This document shows positions 1 through 11,654 of a DNA stretch of 64,000 nt, one piece after another; the stretch's first letter is position 1; every line of letters starts with the position of its first letter. The position numbers and the translations under genes were made by a program. The notes beneath the pieces were generated by a model. The model was not told the DNA's origin and ran no database searches. It saw only the letters and a list, made by a program, of their open reading frames with translations. This DNA comes from Eucalyptus grandis (taxonomy: Eukaryota; Streptophyta; Magnoliopsida; Myrtales; Myrtaceae): positions 15,196,410 to 15,260,409 of the forward strand of contig NC_052621.1 of the NCBI RefSeq assembly GCF_016545825.1, given 5' to 3'.

Positions 1-223
1 AGTTGTGTAAGACTTGGTTGATATGTATATATTAAGGTATGGTTTGATTTTGGAAAGGAAAATTTATGGCCCTACTTTTCTATCCTATCTTGTTATTGTC
101 TGGGGATTAATTATTCAATTCTGCATGTGCATTAAAATGAATGGATCGGCGATGTGTCTTGAAACGTCGCTATTTAATTGGCCGCACATGGATGAGCACG
201 CGCTGGAGGATCGAGGCGTGACA
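1..223 (+). mobile_element. 3' end of a Tekay-type LTR, truncated by the window edge
   Basis: The stretch ends in GCGTGACA at 216-223. It matches the last ~230 bp of the plus-strand LTR ending at 22919 in order: cytosine-rich GGCCCTAC block, TTCTATCC, a 'gcatgtgcatt' segment, 'gatcggcgatgtgtctt', then the GAGGCGTGACA end. Only the 3' portion of the LTR lies in the window. The small ORF at 14-256 crosses the LTR end and is incidental. Confidence 0.75.
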
Positions 224-826
224 ATAATCCTTATCGAAAAATTCATACAAAAATAACAAAAGGTTGACTCAACAAAAGCAAAGCAGGCATTTCGAATTTC
301 ACTAGAAATAGATTTCTAGGCAAATTTGACAAAAATAGAAAATAGGCCAAATGACATGAAAATGATGCAAAATTAGCATCATCTGAAAAATTAAGATGTG
401 CACTAAGACTTTCTAAGAGGTGTCAGGTTCAATTAAGGTCAAATTCATGGCCGAAAAGCAATAATCGCAAAAGCATGCAAATTAATCATAAGCAAATCAT
501 AAAATGATGCATGGTCATTAGCTTGTTAAGCCACCTAATCAATGCATGAAAATTATGAAATTCGAACATGACGTAGGGCTAAATGTGAAGAACGAGCCTG
601 ATTAAGACGTTTAACCCTAAATCTAAGTGCAAAAGGTCACACAAATTCATTAACATTGATATGTGACTTGTCATTAGGGGCAAAATGCATGACAATTTCA
701 GTTGTGACATATCGAGTTGATGCATGGTTTTCACATAGTAAATAATCCTCAAATGAGGCATGCTATACATCATATTGAAGCTTATGATATGCTCTAGACA
801 TATCTAGAAGACAAGGTGTGCTAATT
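224..826. other. Unassigned AT-rich DNA between two LTRs
   Basis: No coding region, RNA gene or terminal repeat is recognisable. The text is AT-rich with many 'catgca' and 'aaatcat' words. It runs into the target duplication TAATT at 822-826 of the following LTR, so it was contiguous with the sequence at 3776 before that insertion. A 64-codon minus-strand ORF at 579-773 has no family signature. Confidence 0.5.
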
Positions 827-1088
827 TGTCACGTCCCAATCCTCGAGCACGTGCCCATCCCTCAGTGGTCGAATTAAATGTGATGTACCAGGATGCGTCA
901 TCAACCCATTAATTTTAATGCGCATGCAGAAGCGTATAAATAAATCCCCAAACAGTACAAAAATGGTATAGAAAAGTAGGGCCACAAATGCATAACCAAA
1001 CTACACACCTTTATACACAGCTGACTAGTTTATTTACAATACTAGTCTATACACAAAGGTCTGCAAAAGGATAAGGTCTACAAGTCCT

Positions 1089-1428
1089 CTAGGCATTCGA
1101 ATCCCTAGCTGAAAACTCCAAACTCTCCTGGGAACTTGGGTCCACCACTACACCATTAGAAGGGTTAGCTATACCCATACCAAAAGCGATCTCTAACACC
1201 GACATAGGGACCTCAAACTCATGTAGGGACCTACCCTGGGTCCATTGTGCTTGCGACGATACCACGCTCTAAATTGATGGGGTACCCTCCGAGGTAGACT
1301 CGCATCAACCAGACAATGGTCCTCACAAGCTGGTAGACCCGGGCTCCTTGGCCCCCAGGAAGAGGAATCTCAGAGACCTATTCGGTGATCATCTTGGGCT
1401 GGCCAAAATGCTCTAGATGATTTGTCAT
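1089..1428 (-). pseudogene. Broken copy of the LTR-encoded ORF
   Basis: The minus-strand ATG (1428) lies 8 nt after the intron-like acceptor. The reading frame aligns with the intact 115-codon ORF at 50727-51074: it begins MTNHLEHFGQPKMITE, then shows RVYQLVRTIVW, then after a frame change PHQF and AWY. Defects are a TAG at the seventeenth codon, a 1-nt deletion immediately after the IVW motif, and further stops downstream. The aligned stop is TAG at 1089-1091. Function is unknown. Protein-level matching to a copy in a different LTR is what supports calling it a coding relic. Confidence 0.6.
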
Positions 1429-1435
1429 CTAAGGA

Positions 1436-1557
1436 CTTAAAAATGTCGATCCCACGATGTGGTGAGACAATGTTTTAGCAAGTTCACTCCATAAACTCCA
1501 ACTAGGAAGGAAATATGCCTAAAGGCAGTCTATGCACATACAAGATAGAGGACTTAC
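1436..1557 (-). other. Intron-like segment of the LTR (122 nt)
   Basis: On the minus strand it opens with GTAAGT (1557 to 1552) after GGCAAG and closes with TTTTTAAG (last base 1436) before TCCTTAGATG. Length and both borders match eight other LTR copies in the window. Splicing is inferred, not shown. Confidence 0.5.
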
Positions 1558-1560
1558 CTT

Positions 1561-1890
1561 GCCTCAGTTCCTTCCTGCTCACACAAGTTGAAACAGGTGA
1601 TCATAACTCTCACAAGTTGATATAGATAGATAGTAGCTCACACAAGTTGATATATAGATCGTGCTCCCACAAGCTGATAAACGATCATAGCTCACATAAG
1701 CTGATAAGGAATAGTACTTTCACAAGCTGACATATCAAGCACATAGGCTGATATGGTATACTGCTCTCACAAGATGATGTGCAAAAGGGCTCTCACAAGC
1801 TGAAAAAGTATATTGCCCTCATAAGTTGATATATCAAGCACACATAGACAGATATAGTATACTACTCTTACAAGCTGATATGCAATATAT
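1561..1890 (-). repeat. Degenerate tandem array inside the LTR ('cacaagctgatat' type)
   Basis: Ten or so units share the core CTCACAAGCTGATAT, spaced roughly 28-40 bp apart. Examples begin near 1574, 1609, 1638, 1666, 1718 and 1760. In LTR sense this lies just upstream of the intron-like segment. The plus-strand LTR at 43850-44100 carries the same array in the other orientation, so both belong to one subfamily. Confidence 0.75.
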
Positions 1891-3775
1891 TTTTTTTAGA
1901 AAATCTCACTATTCACATCATCCACAAAGACATTTTCGGCGTTAAAAACAGATGCTAGGTATTTTCTAATTAAAATATCGAAATTCCCTAATTTTGGAAT
2001 AATTAACCAAAATTACCAATTTCACTCAATCTACACAAATTAGCACTCAATTAAAAATAATCAAACGTACCATTGCAATCAACACAAAATTCTGGTCACC
2101 AGCTATCCCGATATAATTTCTGAAAATTAATAAATAATTAAATGAATACCAAAAATAATTAAATAAATACAATTAAATGCCAAAAATAGAAACTTAGGCC
2201 GGAAATGCCTAATTAAATACCAAAACTGGCCCGGAAAATTTCCGAACGAATCTAGATAAATAATAAAATCTATGTAGTCCCTAATTAAGTCGTTCTAACC
2301 ACCTAAAATGCATAAACAAATAACTAAATCGCTAATCCATTCTAACTAACCACTTAAACCATACTTAGCTTAAACTAATAAACTCTTAAGTATCATTAAC
2401 TCCCTAATTAGAGTTTAGTGAGTAAACTCACCTGTTTTGCGATCCAATGAGTTCATGTCGACGGTGTCGCGGAGACGGGCGACAAACCTTCTAGCGGCGA
2501 CACCCGACAAGGCCCGGAAGTGGCTCAAAATGGGCCACGAAGGCTCGTGGCTGGTTGGGCTTCTCAGTTTTTTCCAAGGATTGAGCAAGCTGGATCGGGT
2601 TGGAAAAGGCAAGCTAAAGTGGACCGATGGCTAGGGCTTTGACGGCGAGCAAGGAAGGCTCGAAATGAGCGGCTAGATGTGGTAGGGGCAGAGTGACGTG
2701 CATGCGCGAGTAGGCGTCAACGGGCGACGTGCATTGGCTTTGGCGGCTCGGGGGAGTTGGCTGGCTTCTTTGCAATTTTTAGAGCTTCAAAGGCTTGAAA
2801 ATGGAGAAAGTAGGTGTGGTTGAAGAAGAAGGGGACAACAGAAGCTTGGAGGGTCTCTCTTTAGCTTCCAATTTATTCCTTTGTCCCCAAGGCAAGGCCC
2901 CACCAGATGGGCTAGCTTCTTCAGCCAATTCTGTACATAATTCTCTCCCTAAAACAATCCCTAAGTGGTCCAAAAGGTGGTGGAGACCATGGCCTACAAA
3001 TTTGGTGCCATTTTCCCCAAATTGAACCAAATTTCTCTTCAATTGGATTTAATTCGATCTCCATAAATTCCACCAAGATGTCCTCGACCAAATTAACATT
3101 TTTTCTTGCCAATAGAACCAACTTGTATCCCAAAAATGTGATAAAAAATAGTCCTCTGATTTTTCTGGTTGAAAACGGCCCTATATTGAATTTTCGCCAA
3201 AAATCTTAGTTTGCAAAAAAATCTTCATCCATCCTAAAATAAATTGTGATATGACAGGACTTTCAATTTCTGAAATCAGGTTCAATTTGCGGTTAATTTC
3301 AATCTGGCTCGATTTTTGCGTGACATAGCCTACTGGGTAGTTTTTAGAAATTTTTAGTGCAATTTACCCATGGTTGATTATTTTCAAGCCACATTGTACA
3401 TGTTTGACACATTGGCAACTCTCGGTTGTTGTGAAAATCTCAAGGTTTCAAATGCGGACATAAGGTACCAAAACGACAGAAAAATCAATCTATTGCCGAT
3501 TAACAATAATTTTGCAATTAGGTGGAATCACCCACACTTAGTCAGATGGCTCAGTCGGCTCGACCTATCTCTGGTCTCTAATCGATTTTTAACTGTGCCA
3601 TAATGACCCTTGTAGACTAACACGATCGAGCAGTCGATTTCTGGTCGAATTCTCAAGTTTATTGCGTTAAAATCCCTTAACGGCTTCACCAAATAATATA
3701 ACTATAGGAGCATTAATGAAAAGCCTGATTCATTCAATTGAAAACAGAACCTGAAATTCAGGATGTCACATAATT

Positions 3776-6497
3776 TATCTCTTAAGGGGCTCAAAATAAA
3801 ATGTTTTCATGGGTTCATGATCAGCCTCAATCACAGCAAGAGTAGCATAGAACATGAGTCATTTTCAAAGATTTAACTATATGCTAAAATCCTATGAAAA
3901 AATCTACACATAGAATGCAATGTGATGGTTATTTTCTATGCAGACACCTACGTCTAGTTTGATTCACAAAAAGCTACACAAAAATGACAACACAGGATGA
4001 TACAATTCACCACACATAATGCAGCAGCATGAATATGTTTTTGTACACGCAATTGACTTAGTAAACGACAATCATTTGACACAAATTATACCTAATTAGA
4101 AAGCTTGTAATGCATACTACAACTTTTGTGAAGAACAGGAATCCAATTGAACACATTTAAGACCTCGTTTCAAACAAACATGAGTCAGACTTAAACAAAG
4201 CAGACTGACATAGGGTCATTTTTTCAATGTTTTGACTAACCAAATCTACTCCAAAAATTCTTTCAAAAAAAAAAAGATATGATATGACCAAAAAAATTTC
4301 GTACAACTTCCATGAAAAGCCATCTTCGAAATCTCAACACAAAAATCAGTAGAAAATTAGTAAATAGATAGCACGTCCAAACATCAAAACACCAAAACAT
4401 TGCATAAAACCAGCAGAATCATCCAACTTTCGAGATGTAATTAAGGTATTAAAAGAACTCCATTCAGGGCCCATAATCTATTGAATCGAAGCTCAGCAAA
4501 GATAGATCATATGTCTAGAACAATTCAAGGCCAAATAATGAAGTTTAATACCTCATATCAGCCTTAACAGAAGGTCACTTTTTAACATACGATTTTTGCA
4601 TAGCAAAGTAAATCATGAGCAATTATGTTCAAACTCATTTTCAATCAACACAATATCAACATAAATTCAAGTCTTAAAATCTAACATAAGATATGATCCT
4701 AAGTTCAAATCCTAGCCTTAATCAATTATCTCGATCTCGCTTTATTGGATTCACATTTTGGTTTGTTACCTTTTGTGATTTCAATGAATCAAACATGAAC
4801 AACTGAGAATCAAAGCTTCAAATCATCTCACGAACCTCAACGATCATTGGATGGACGCCACGGATCGTTGGAAGGTCGAATTGAGGATTGATCGAATTGA
4901 ATCAGCACCAGTTCATGTGGTTGAGGAAGGCCGGTTTGGTTTGGATTAGATTTACTCACTAGAGGGAGATCGGGCCATAGGAAGATCTCTTATTGACATC
5001 TGACCAGGCTCCAACCACTGGAAGGTCGGAAATGATTTTAGGAGTCGATCAGTGGCAATCTTTGAGAAAAGACTAGCTAAAGCAAAGACCGGCTCAATCA
5101 CTAGTCTTCCAAGCCGCAGTAGAGAGAGGCTTGGATGGGCGACTATGATGACCAGGAGGAGCTGCAGTAGCGTCAATGGACTGAAGTGAGGAACAACGGT
5201 CATCAATGAGGGTGGAGGACCGCCGACAAAGGCCTTAGCCGGCGACAATCAGCGTGGCAGAAAGGGAGGGATGAGTTGTGTAAGGAGAAGGAGAGAAAGA
5301 TTAGGCTAGAAATTGCAAGGCAAAGAGAGAGAGTTTTCTAAGCAATTCTATATATTCAGATTTGCAATTTATTAATATTAAAATGAGCCCCATATAGTTT
5401 TTGGAGGCAAAAAACCTTACATAGTCTTCATTTGAGATCAAATCTCGACCCTCAGTTTGATTCGACGGTCAAAACTTAATCGAATGGCCTAATTAAGCTC
5501 GTTAAGGGTGAATCCTAATCAAAATGTATCCCTCAATCGTTTAGATGGTATTGATGCATAAAAATCGGGAAAATTAAACTCAAATTGCGATTAAGGCCTA
5601 ATTATGGGCAATTTTGTCATTTCACAAAATCCAAGGGTATTTTGGCAAAATCTGGAAAATTGAGGAGCATAAGGATGAAATACACACAATAAGGAATCGA
5701 TAGGTGATTGCTAGCCACCAAGAGCCAGCTGACAGAGGGTTAAACCAACCTTATTTGTCAATGGTCGATTGGACCAATCGGACTAGTTCAAACCGGTTTG
5801 ACTAGTTCTTAGGCAGCTTGGGCTGGCTGGTCTTTAGGGGGTTAAATTTTATGCAATTTGGTTCCTTGAGGACCAAATTTTAAGGAAGATTTACTCAATT
5901 TGAGGAAAAATAGTCCAATTCTAAAGAGATTATGTCAATTAAATCATATAAATGTGATCAAGTGATTTTCTATTGGCCTAATTGCTTGATTATTATAAAA
6001 ATAGTGGACCTACACCATGGGTACACATAATTGGATATTACAGACCAAATTGGACAATTTGACATAATTTCTAGATCAAAATCGCAAATTAATCGAAATT
6101 AAATTCAATTAATATTACAAGACACTTATTTGACTAATTGCCCAAACCTAGGATAACCTATTGCATCCAAATTGACTTTGAATGGATATCACAAATCTTA
6201 TGCTAAAAATGAATTGAGGTTTAATAAAGAAATTGAGCTTGATTCTTGAAATTTAACCTTAGTCTAAAATGGGCCAACTTGAATTTCTTTAATTAAAGCT
6301 TGTTTGCTTGGCTTTCTTATATTCAAGAAGATTGAATTCCTCAAATTGAAAAGTTCCCAAATGAATCTCTTAAAATGGATCCCAAATTCGAACTTATTTC
6401 AAGAAAATGAGTGGAATGGAAGTGTTTGTTCACAAGTCATGAAGGATTGATTCAAATTCAATCATTAGGGATAAAACTTGCAATTCTTATTTCGACA
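3776..6497. other. Unassigned AT-rich intergenic DNA
   Basis: No supportable gene. The longest frame (4952-5248, minus, 98 codons) has no recognisable domain and lies in a locally GC-richer patch (about 4800-5300) that resembles the GC-rich blocks of the LTRs here. This could be a much older LTR, but I could not find termini. From about 5340 to 6490 the sequence is low-complexity, rich in 'caaattg' and 'aattga' words. Confidence 0.4.
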
Positions 6498-7205
6498 TGA
6501 CTATTCTTGAAAATAAGGGCGTGTTTGTTAAAATGTGTTTCGTTCCCCAGAACACAAATTTTTGTTTTTTGTTCCTAGGAACAAAAAACCACGTTTGTTT
6601 GCTTTTTTGTTCCAAAATTATTTTTTTGTTTCCAAAACACATCTCGGAACGAAAATAAGAAACAAAAAAAAAGTTGTTTCTTGTTTCGGAACAAAATTTA
6701 GGAACATTTTTTCTCTCTCTTCCATTTTCTTCTCTCTTTTTTTCTTCTACTTTTTTCTTTCTTTTTTCTTTGTCCGGTTGCCGGCCTTGGCCATGGTCGG
6801 CGACCGGCCGTCAAGGGCCGTGACCTCGCCGGAGCGTCGCCGCCCCTCGGTGAGGTCGAGCGTCGTCGCCCCGGCGAGGCTGCGGACCCTTGTCGGCGGT
6901 CGCCGGCCATGGCCAAGGCCGGCGACCGCCAAAAGAAGAAAAAAAAAAAGGAAAAAGAAAAAGAAAAAAAAAGGAAAAATAAATAAGAAAATAAGAAAAT
7001 AAAGAAAGAAAATAGAAAAAAATAAATAAAATATTTAAAAATTAAAAGAAATAAAAAAATTATACAAATTTACCAAATGTGTTTCTATTCTTTTTATATT
7101 TCTGGAACAGATTTACCAAACATGTGTTTTTGTTCAAAAATTGTTTCGTGAAGCAGAAATATTTTTTTCTATTTATGTTTCCGAAACAATTTTTAAACGA
7201 AATGA
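6498..7205. mobile_element. Fold-back / MITE-like element with GC-rich hairpin core
   Basis: The left end reads GGGCGTGTTTGTTAAAATG with repeated 'tttttgttcc' and 'ggaac' words. The right part has the complementary words 'ggaacagatttaccaaac' and 'gaaacaattttt'. The left inner arm is long T/CT-rich (6700-6775) and the right inner arm is A/AAG-rich (6930-7010), so the whole unit can fold back. The centre (6777-6930) is very GC-rich. There is no transposase, and I could not define matching terminal repeats or a target duplication, so the class (hAT-like MITE, fold-back or other) is open. ORFs through it are low-complexity artefacts. Confidence 0.5.
6777..6929. repeat. GC-rich inverted repeat (hairpin)
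   Basis: The arm 6777-6806 (starting GTTGCCGGCCTTGGCCATGG) pairs with 6899-6929 (starting GTCGCCGGCCATGGCCAAGG) with very few mismatches, leaving a loop of about 90 nt. A second small inverted repeat sits in the loop: GACCTCGCCG at 6821-6830 against CGGTGAGGTC at 6848-6857. The composition contrasts sharply with the surrounding AT-rich DNA. Confidence 0.75.
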
Positions 7206-7559
7206 ATGAGTGAATGAGTGATGGTCACTAGATCAAGTGTCGTAAAAGAAACTAAGCCTAATTATGATTAAAACAAAAGTAATTTTATTTTTGGTCAATT
7301 TTGAACCTAAAACCGAAATATTTGAAAAACAAGGTTTTAATCAATTTTCACAAAATTTTCAATGCTAAAGTCAACTTGAAACTAAAATGAAGTGTTTTGA
7401 GAATTTTTTGACCCTCTATTGACCCTCTCACGGCCACTTTCTATTGACCCTCTCAAAAATTTTCAAGGACCAAGATTAACGTAAACTTCACTGCCAGCCA
7501 AAAGGTGTCGCACCTCGCACCCACCACATCCGCACTTAGCAGATCTCCATGTTATGGCC

Positions 7560-7679
7560 CTGAAAATTGTTTAACCACGACAAGGTGGGATAAATCTCAT
7601 TGAGTCAAAACCCTAAACCTCGATTATGACACAAATTCGTCCTAGGGGCAGCCTAAACAGGCACCACAAACAAACTCAC
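7560..7679 (-). other. Intron-like segment of the LTR (120 nt)
   Basis: Minus strand: GGCGAG|GTGAGT at 7679 and ATTTTCAG ending at 7560, followed by GGCC. Both borders fit plant splice consensus and match the other LTR copies, although this copy has no long ORF after the acceptor. Confidence 0.5.
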
Positions 7680-9394
7680 CTCGCCTTGGCACACCCCTAC
7701 AAGTTAACACATCACATATGTCATTATACATACAACAAGCATAATTAATAATCAGAACACAAAGTATTCACTCTCCAAAAATTCACATGGGTCCCAATTA
7801 TAAGGTAAAACCGTTTTGACATATCCCGTACCATGCCAAACAATTTTTCCCCATAATCGAGCGCAATAGCACAACCATTCAAGCGTGTTCCAATTATTAC
7901 GACCCCTTAGGCCACGGCCAACTCAATAGTCGGCAGTCATCTGGCATAACCGGGCATTGTCCCGTCCTGTCGAGCATGGCAACATCTTGCATCCTCCGCC
8001 TAGACGGCATTCCACAAGGGAACTTCATTCCGAAATCCATCCACGAACGGCAACGTCTAGCATCCTCCGCCTAGACGGTATTTCACAAAGGAGCATCGTC
8101 TCGCGTAAATGCATCAAGACGGGTTCATCACCTCGCATAATCATACGCATTAGGATATTTAGGTGATCACACGAGCAGACCATCACTCAAGTACATTGTC
8201 ATCTTTTTCATTAGCCAAGAACACAAAAATCCCTTTTCAAATAATAAAGCTTGCAACTCTTTTTTTTTTTTGTTCAAAACTTTCAAAAATAAATTCATAC
8301 GGGGTCACGTATTTGAAATCAACCTGTCAAACTTTGCACGCATCTAATTTAAAACCTCACGGTTTTATTGAGCACATAAACCTTGGCGTCCAAACCCGAC
8401 ACCATATTTCTTTTCTATTTCTTTGTCCAACTGCCCCTTTTGGAAACAATCTTTGGTAACCCCCCCCTTTTTTCTTTAAAATTTTTGGAAATAAAATTCA
8501 TACGTGGACATGTACTTTGAATAAACCCATCAAACTTTGTACGCCTTTATTTCAAAACCTCATTGTTTTATTGGGCACATAAAATTTGGTATCTAAACCA
8601 GACACCTCATTGTTTTTCCATTTAAGAGTTCATAAAGCCATTTTTGAAAAAAATTTTGGAACCAACCATCAAGCAATCAATCACATAGCATGGGACATAC
8701 AAGCCATCAAATTCATGCAAAAGTTCTCAGCATGCCAAAAATCAACCAACTCACAAAATGTACATTTTCTACCAAGCAAGACACCAAGAATAGTCACAAG
8801 ACCACAACCGACCCTCATCGGCAGAAACCGAATCCACTCGCACATCTCCAAAATTAATTCCAGAAACATAACCAAATGAGTTTAGAAAATCCTCAAATTT
8901 AAATATGTTATAAATGACACTAAAAAGAACACTTTTTATGAAGACACCTTGACCCATATCTTTCTAGAATAGGAGTAGTAAATCGCTCAAATCATTACGA
9001 AAACTGTGTCCGTGTCCAGAAATTATGTTTTCCAAAACTAGTTTGGTTCGAGATCCAAAACTTGTCAGTTTGCTTTGAAATTTGACTATGTTAAACTTCA
9101 AGATGTGATAAAAAAAATTTCGTGAAGAAACTCTTTCGAAAATCGAACCCTAAAAGTTAATAAAAATCTTTTAAACACCAAAAGGTTACGGGTGCCAGCA
9201 CAAAACAAGATTTTGCCCATCATGTAACGAAGCTGAAATCTTGTTCTTTTAAATCTAAAAAATCTTGAGTAAAATATATGTTGTAAATAAAGTTGTTTAG
9301 AACATTTTTCAAGTAGGAAGCAACCTCAAAATCGTAGCACATTTTAACCCACGGAAATAGCAAACAACGAATGTCCAATAAATAGATCTGAAGA

Positions 9395-9560
9395 TTAAGC
9401 TAATCCAACTTAATTAACCAACCATGATTAATTAACATAACCACGGTTAATTAACCTAACCACGATTAATTAACCTAACATGGTTAACTAACCTATCCAA
9501 GGTTGATTAACACTAATCCATCTTAGCACTAATCTAATCATGATTAGCACTAAACTAAAC
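9395..9560 (-). repeat. AT-rich degenerate repeats in the LTR
   Basis: Repeated units of the type 'cacgattaattaaccta', about 20 bp each. They lie at the same LTR position as the 28-bp repeats at 35771-35886. Confidence 0.6.
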
Positions 9561-10272
9561 ATCCCCTAAGTGTAATTAACAGCCTAATCAAGGATTAAGG
9601 TAACACTCACGGAATTCGATGGTGGCGGGCTCACGGTAACGGCAACGCGACGATGGTGAGAACTCAAGACAACCACGTTTCCAACGGAGGCTTGGTGGAG
9701 GCGGGGTTGGCCTTACAAGGCTCTCAGCCAAGGAGGGAGGGAGGTTTTGTGGAGCTGTTGGTTGGGTGGTGATGCGGTGGTGGTGGTGCCGCTGGTGGCC
9801 AGTGAAGTTGCTGGTGGCTAAGCGAACCAGTTAGAGGCGTGAGGTGGCTACTGGGCTGAGCTGGAACGAACGGCGTGAGGTCAGGACAGTGGTTGGACAT
9901 GGGCTGTTGGATGTTGGGACGGTGGAAAGATGCAGACGTGAGGATGATGGTTGCTGGCTATAGCGAATGACGGCTTGATTGGACGTGGGGTGGAGGTGGA
10001 GACATTAGATGGATAGGGACGTGCGGCTATTGGAAGTTGGGTGGATGAGCAATGCTAAGGTGGGATGGTGGGCTGGCTGGGGTGGTGGAACGGATGGGGA
10101 CAGTCAGAAGATGATGAAGATGGACTAAAGATGAGATGGTGGAGCGGTGAAGATGATGTGGTGATGGAAGGTGATGCTGGCGTGAAGAGGTGTGCGTGCG
10201 GCAATAAGGAAGTGGAAGAAGAGAAGAAAAAGGAAATGGAGGGGCTGCTGGAGTTGGATGGTGGAAGGGAAA

Positions 10273-10301
10273 TGAAGAAGAAGAAGAAGAAGAAGAAGAA
10301 G
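10273..10301. repeat. (GAA)n microsatellite
   Basis: About nine uninterrupted GAA/AAG triplets inside the GC-rich block of the LTR, followed by a GAAA/GGAA-rich stretch at 10376-10408. ORFs across it on both strands are repeat translations. Confidence 0.85.
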
Positions 10302-11165
10302 TGGGGAAAGAAAGGGAGCTGGTCGGCTGCTGCAGGGGGCTCATGCATGGATGAGGGAGGGAATTGGATAGAGAGAAGGGAAGAAAGAAAGAAAGAAGGG
10401 AAGGAAAGTCAAGATAATGGCCAATGAGAAACTTAGAGAAATATCTAAGTGCTCATCAGAATGTCCCCTAATGTCCTCATGCCCTCAAAGTCTTGTGCTC
10501 GTCCAATGAGAAATTAGCTTCAACCTAAACAAAGCCAAAATAGGGTAGAAAAATTCCATGTTTCGGCCCATCCGAATTTCCCTTTTCTTTTTCTTTTTGC
10601 CAAAAATTGTTTTTCTGCAAAATTTTCAAACTTGACGAAAATTCGCCGAAAGATGAGACGACGTCTTATAAATGAATTGTGACATGCTCGAACGTCTGAT
10701 TCCTGAAACCGAATTCAATTTCGTGGTTAAAATCGACCGAACGCGATTTTAGTACGAGCTAACCTATCGGGTAGCTTGTAGGGATTTTAGCGCGTTTGAT
10801 CAATGGTTAATAATTTTCGATCTATGTTTGTGCATCTTCGAATCATAAACGACCCTCAATTGTCAGATAATCGCGAGGTTTCAATTTTGTGTTCCGAATA
10901 TAATATCAATAAAAAATCGGGTTATTGCCGTTTGATGCGAATATCGCAATCGTGCGGAATCACTTGCAATTCAACTATGTCCTTCCGTCGAATCGACTTA
11001 TATCTATTCACTAATCGATTTATAATGGTGTTGTATTGACCCTTGTTGATTATTATGGTCGGGCAGTTGATTTCTGATTGAATTCTCTAGTTTGTCGTGT
11101 TTATGTCCCTTAACGGCCTCACCTAATACATTAGTTAACCATAAGTGCGTCGATGAAACAACCAT

Positions 11166-11654
11166 TTCGTAATGTGATCATATCATTTTGTTATCATGTT
11201 TTGAATTTGATCTACCATGTCGAGTTGTGATTATTCTCATACTATATTATCTTGTTATCATGTTGCGAATTTGTATGGCCATGTCACATTGCACATGATT
11301 ATTGGAATGCAATTTTATGTTTTAAATGTGGTGTTTGCCATGTCGTTCAACATGTGGATATTGTCATCCCAAGTCATTTCATCACCATTTTTTTTGGTTC
11401 AATTTGTTACATAACATTGCTTATGATTATTGTCATGCCACGTCATCTTAATTATGTTTTTACCACATTTGTCATGTTTTCATTGCCGTGTCATGTCATT
11501 TTTGCATTATGTCCAAATTCAAATTTGCCATATCATATCATGTCATGTTATTTTCTCAATATGTTTAAATTCCAATTTTGCCATGTCCAGAATTTCGAAA
11601 CTTTGACATGTCACCCCATGTAAATTCTAGACGTGTCATGTCAAACCTCAATTA
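11166..11654. repeat. CCATGTCAT-rich low-complexity repeat, left part
   Basis: Dense recurrence of 'catgtcat', 'tgccatgtc' and 'catgttattttc' words. The same vocabulary resumes at 22920-23160 on the other side of the Tekay-like element, so the element probably landed in this repeat. Two overlapping plus-strand ORFs (11217-11414 and 11252-11623) are repeat translations with no domain. Confidence 0.55.

Larger units (their letters stand above)
827..3770 (-). mobile_element. Solo LTR of the Tekay-type family, with 5-bp target duplication
   Basis: On the plus strand it starts TGTCACGTCC (827) and ends GGATGTCACA (3770). Read on the minus strand these are TGTGACATCC...GGGACGTGACA, the same termini as the LTR starting at 19530. 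The 5-bp direct repeat TAATT flanks both sides (822-826 and 3771-3775), so this is one insertion of 2944 bp. No PBS, PPT or coding DNA lies next to it, the usual result of LTR-LTR recombination. In LTR sense order it holds a U3 block, a GC-rich block (about 3020 down to 2440), an AT-rich spacer, a tandem array, the intron-like segment and the LTR ORF relic. Confidence 0.92.
7431..11165 (-). mobile_element. Truncated long LTR (subfamily B)
   Basis: It aligns along its length with the LTR at 30640-40641. Shared blocks are 'aaaggtgtcgcacctcg', the donor/acceptor pair, the 'aggtgatcacac' block near 8160, the 'gagatccaaaacttgtc' block near 9050, the GC-rich block 9600-10420 and the U3 end 'cgatgaaacaaccatttcg' near 11155. 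Both termini are missing: the gtgaca end is lost before about 7431 and the TGTGACATC end after about 11165. The left edge carries a short triplication of TTGACCCTCT (about 7409-7456). No coding DNA is attached. Confidence 0.75.

Noticed and set aside
6535..7002. 155-codon ORF through the fold-back element
   Set aside because: Phe-rich, then Arg-rich, then Lys-rich. It follows the T-rich arm, GC-rich core and A-rich arm rather than any protein family.
10027..10427. Overlapping ORFs on both strands, Ser/Pro/Phe-rich or Lys/Gly-rich
   Set aside because: They are translations of the GAA microsatellite and its purine-rich surroundings inside an LTR.
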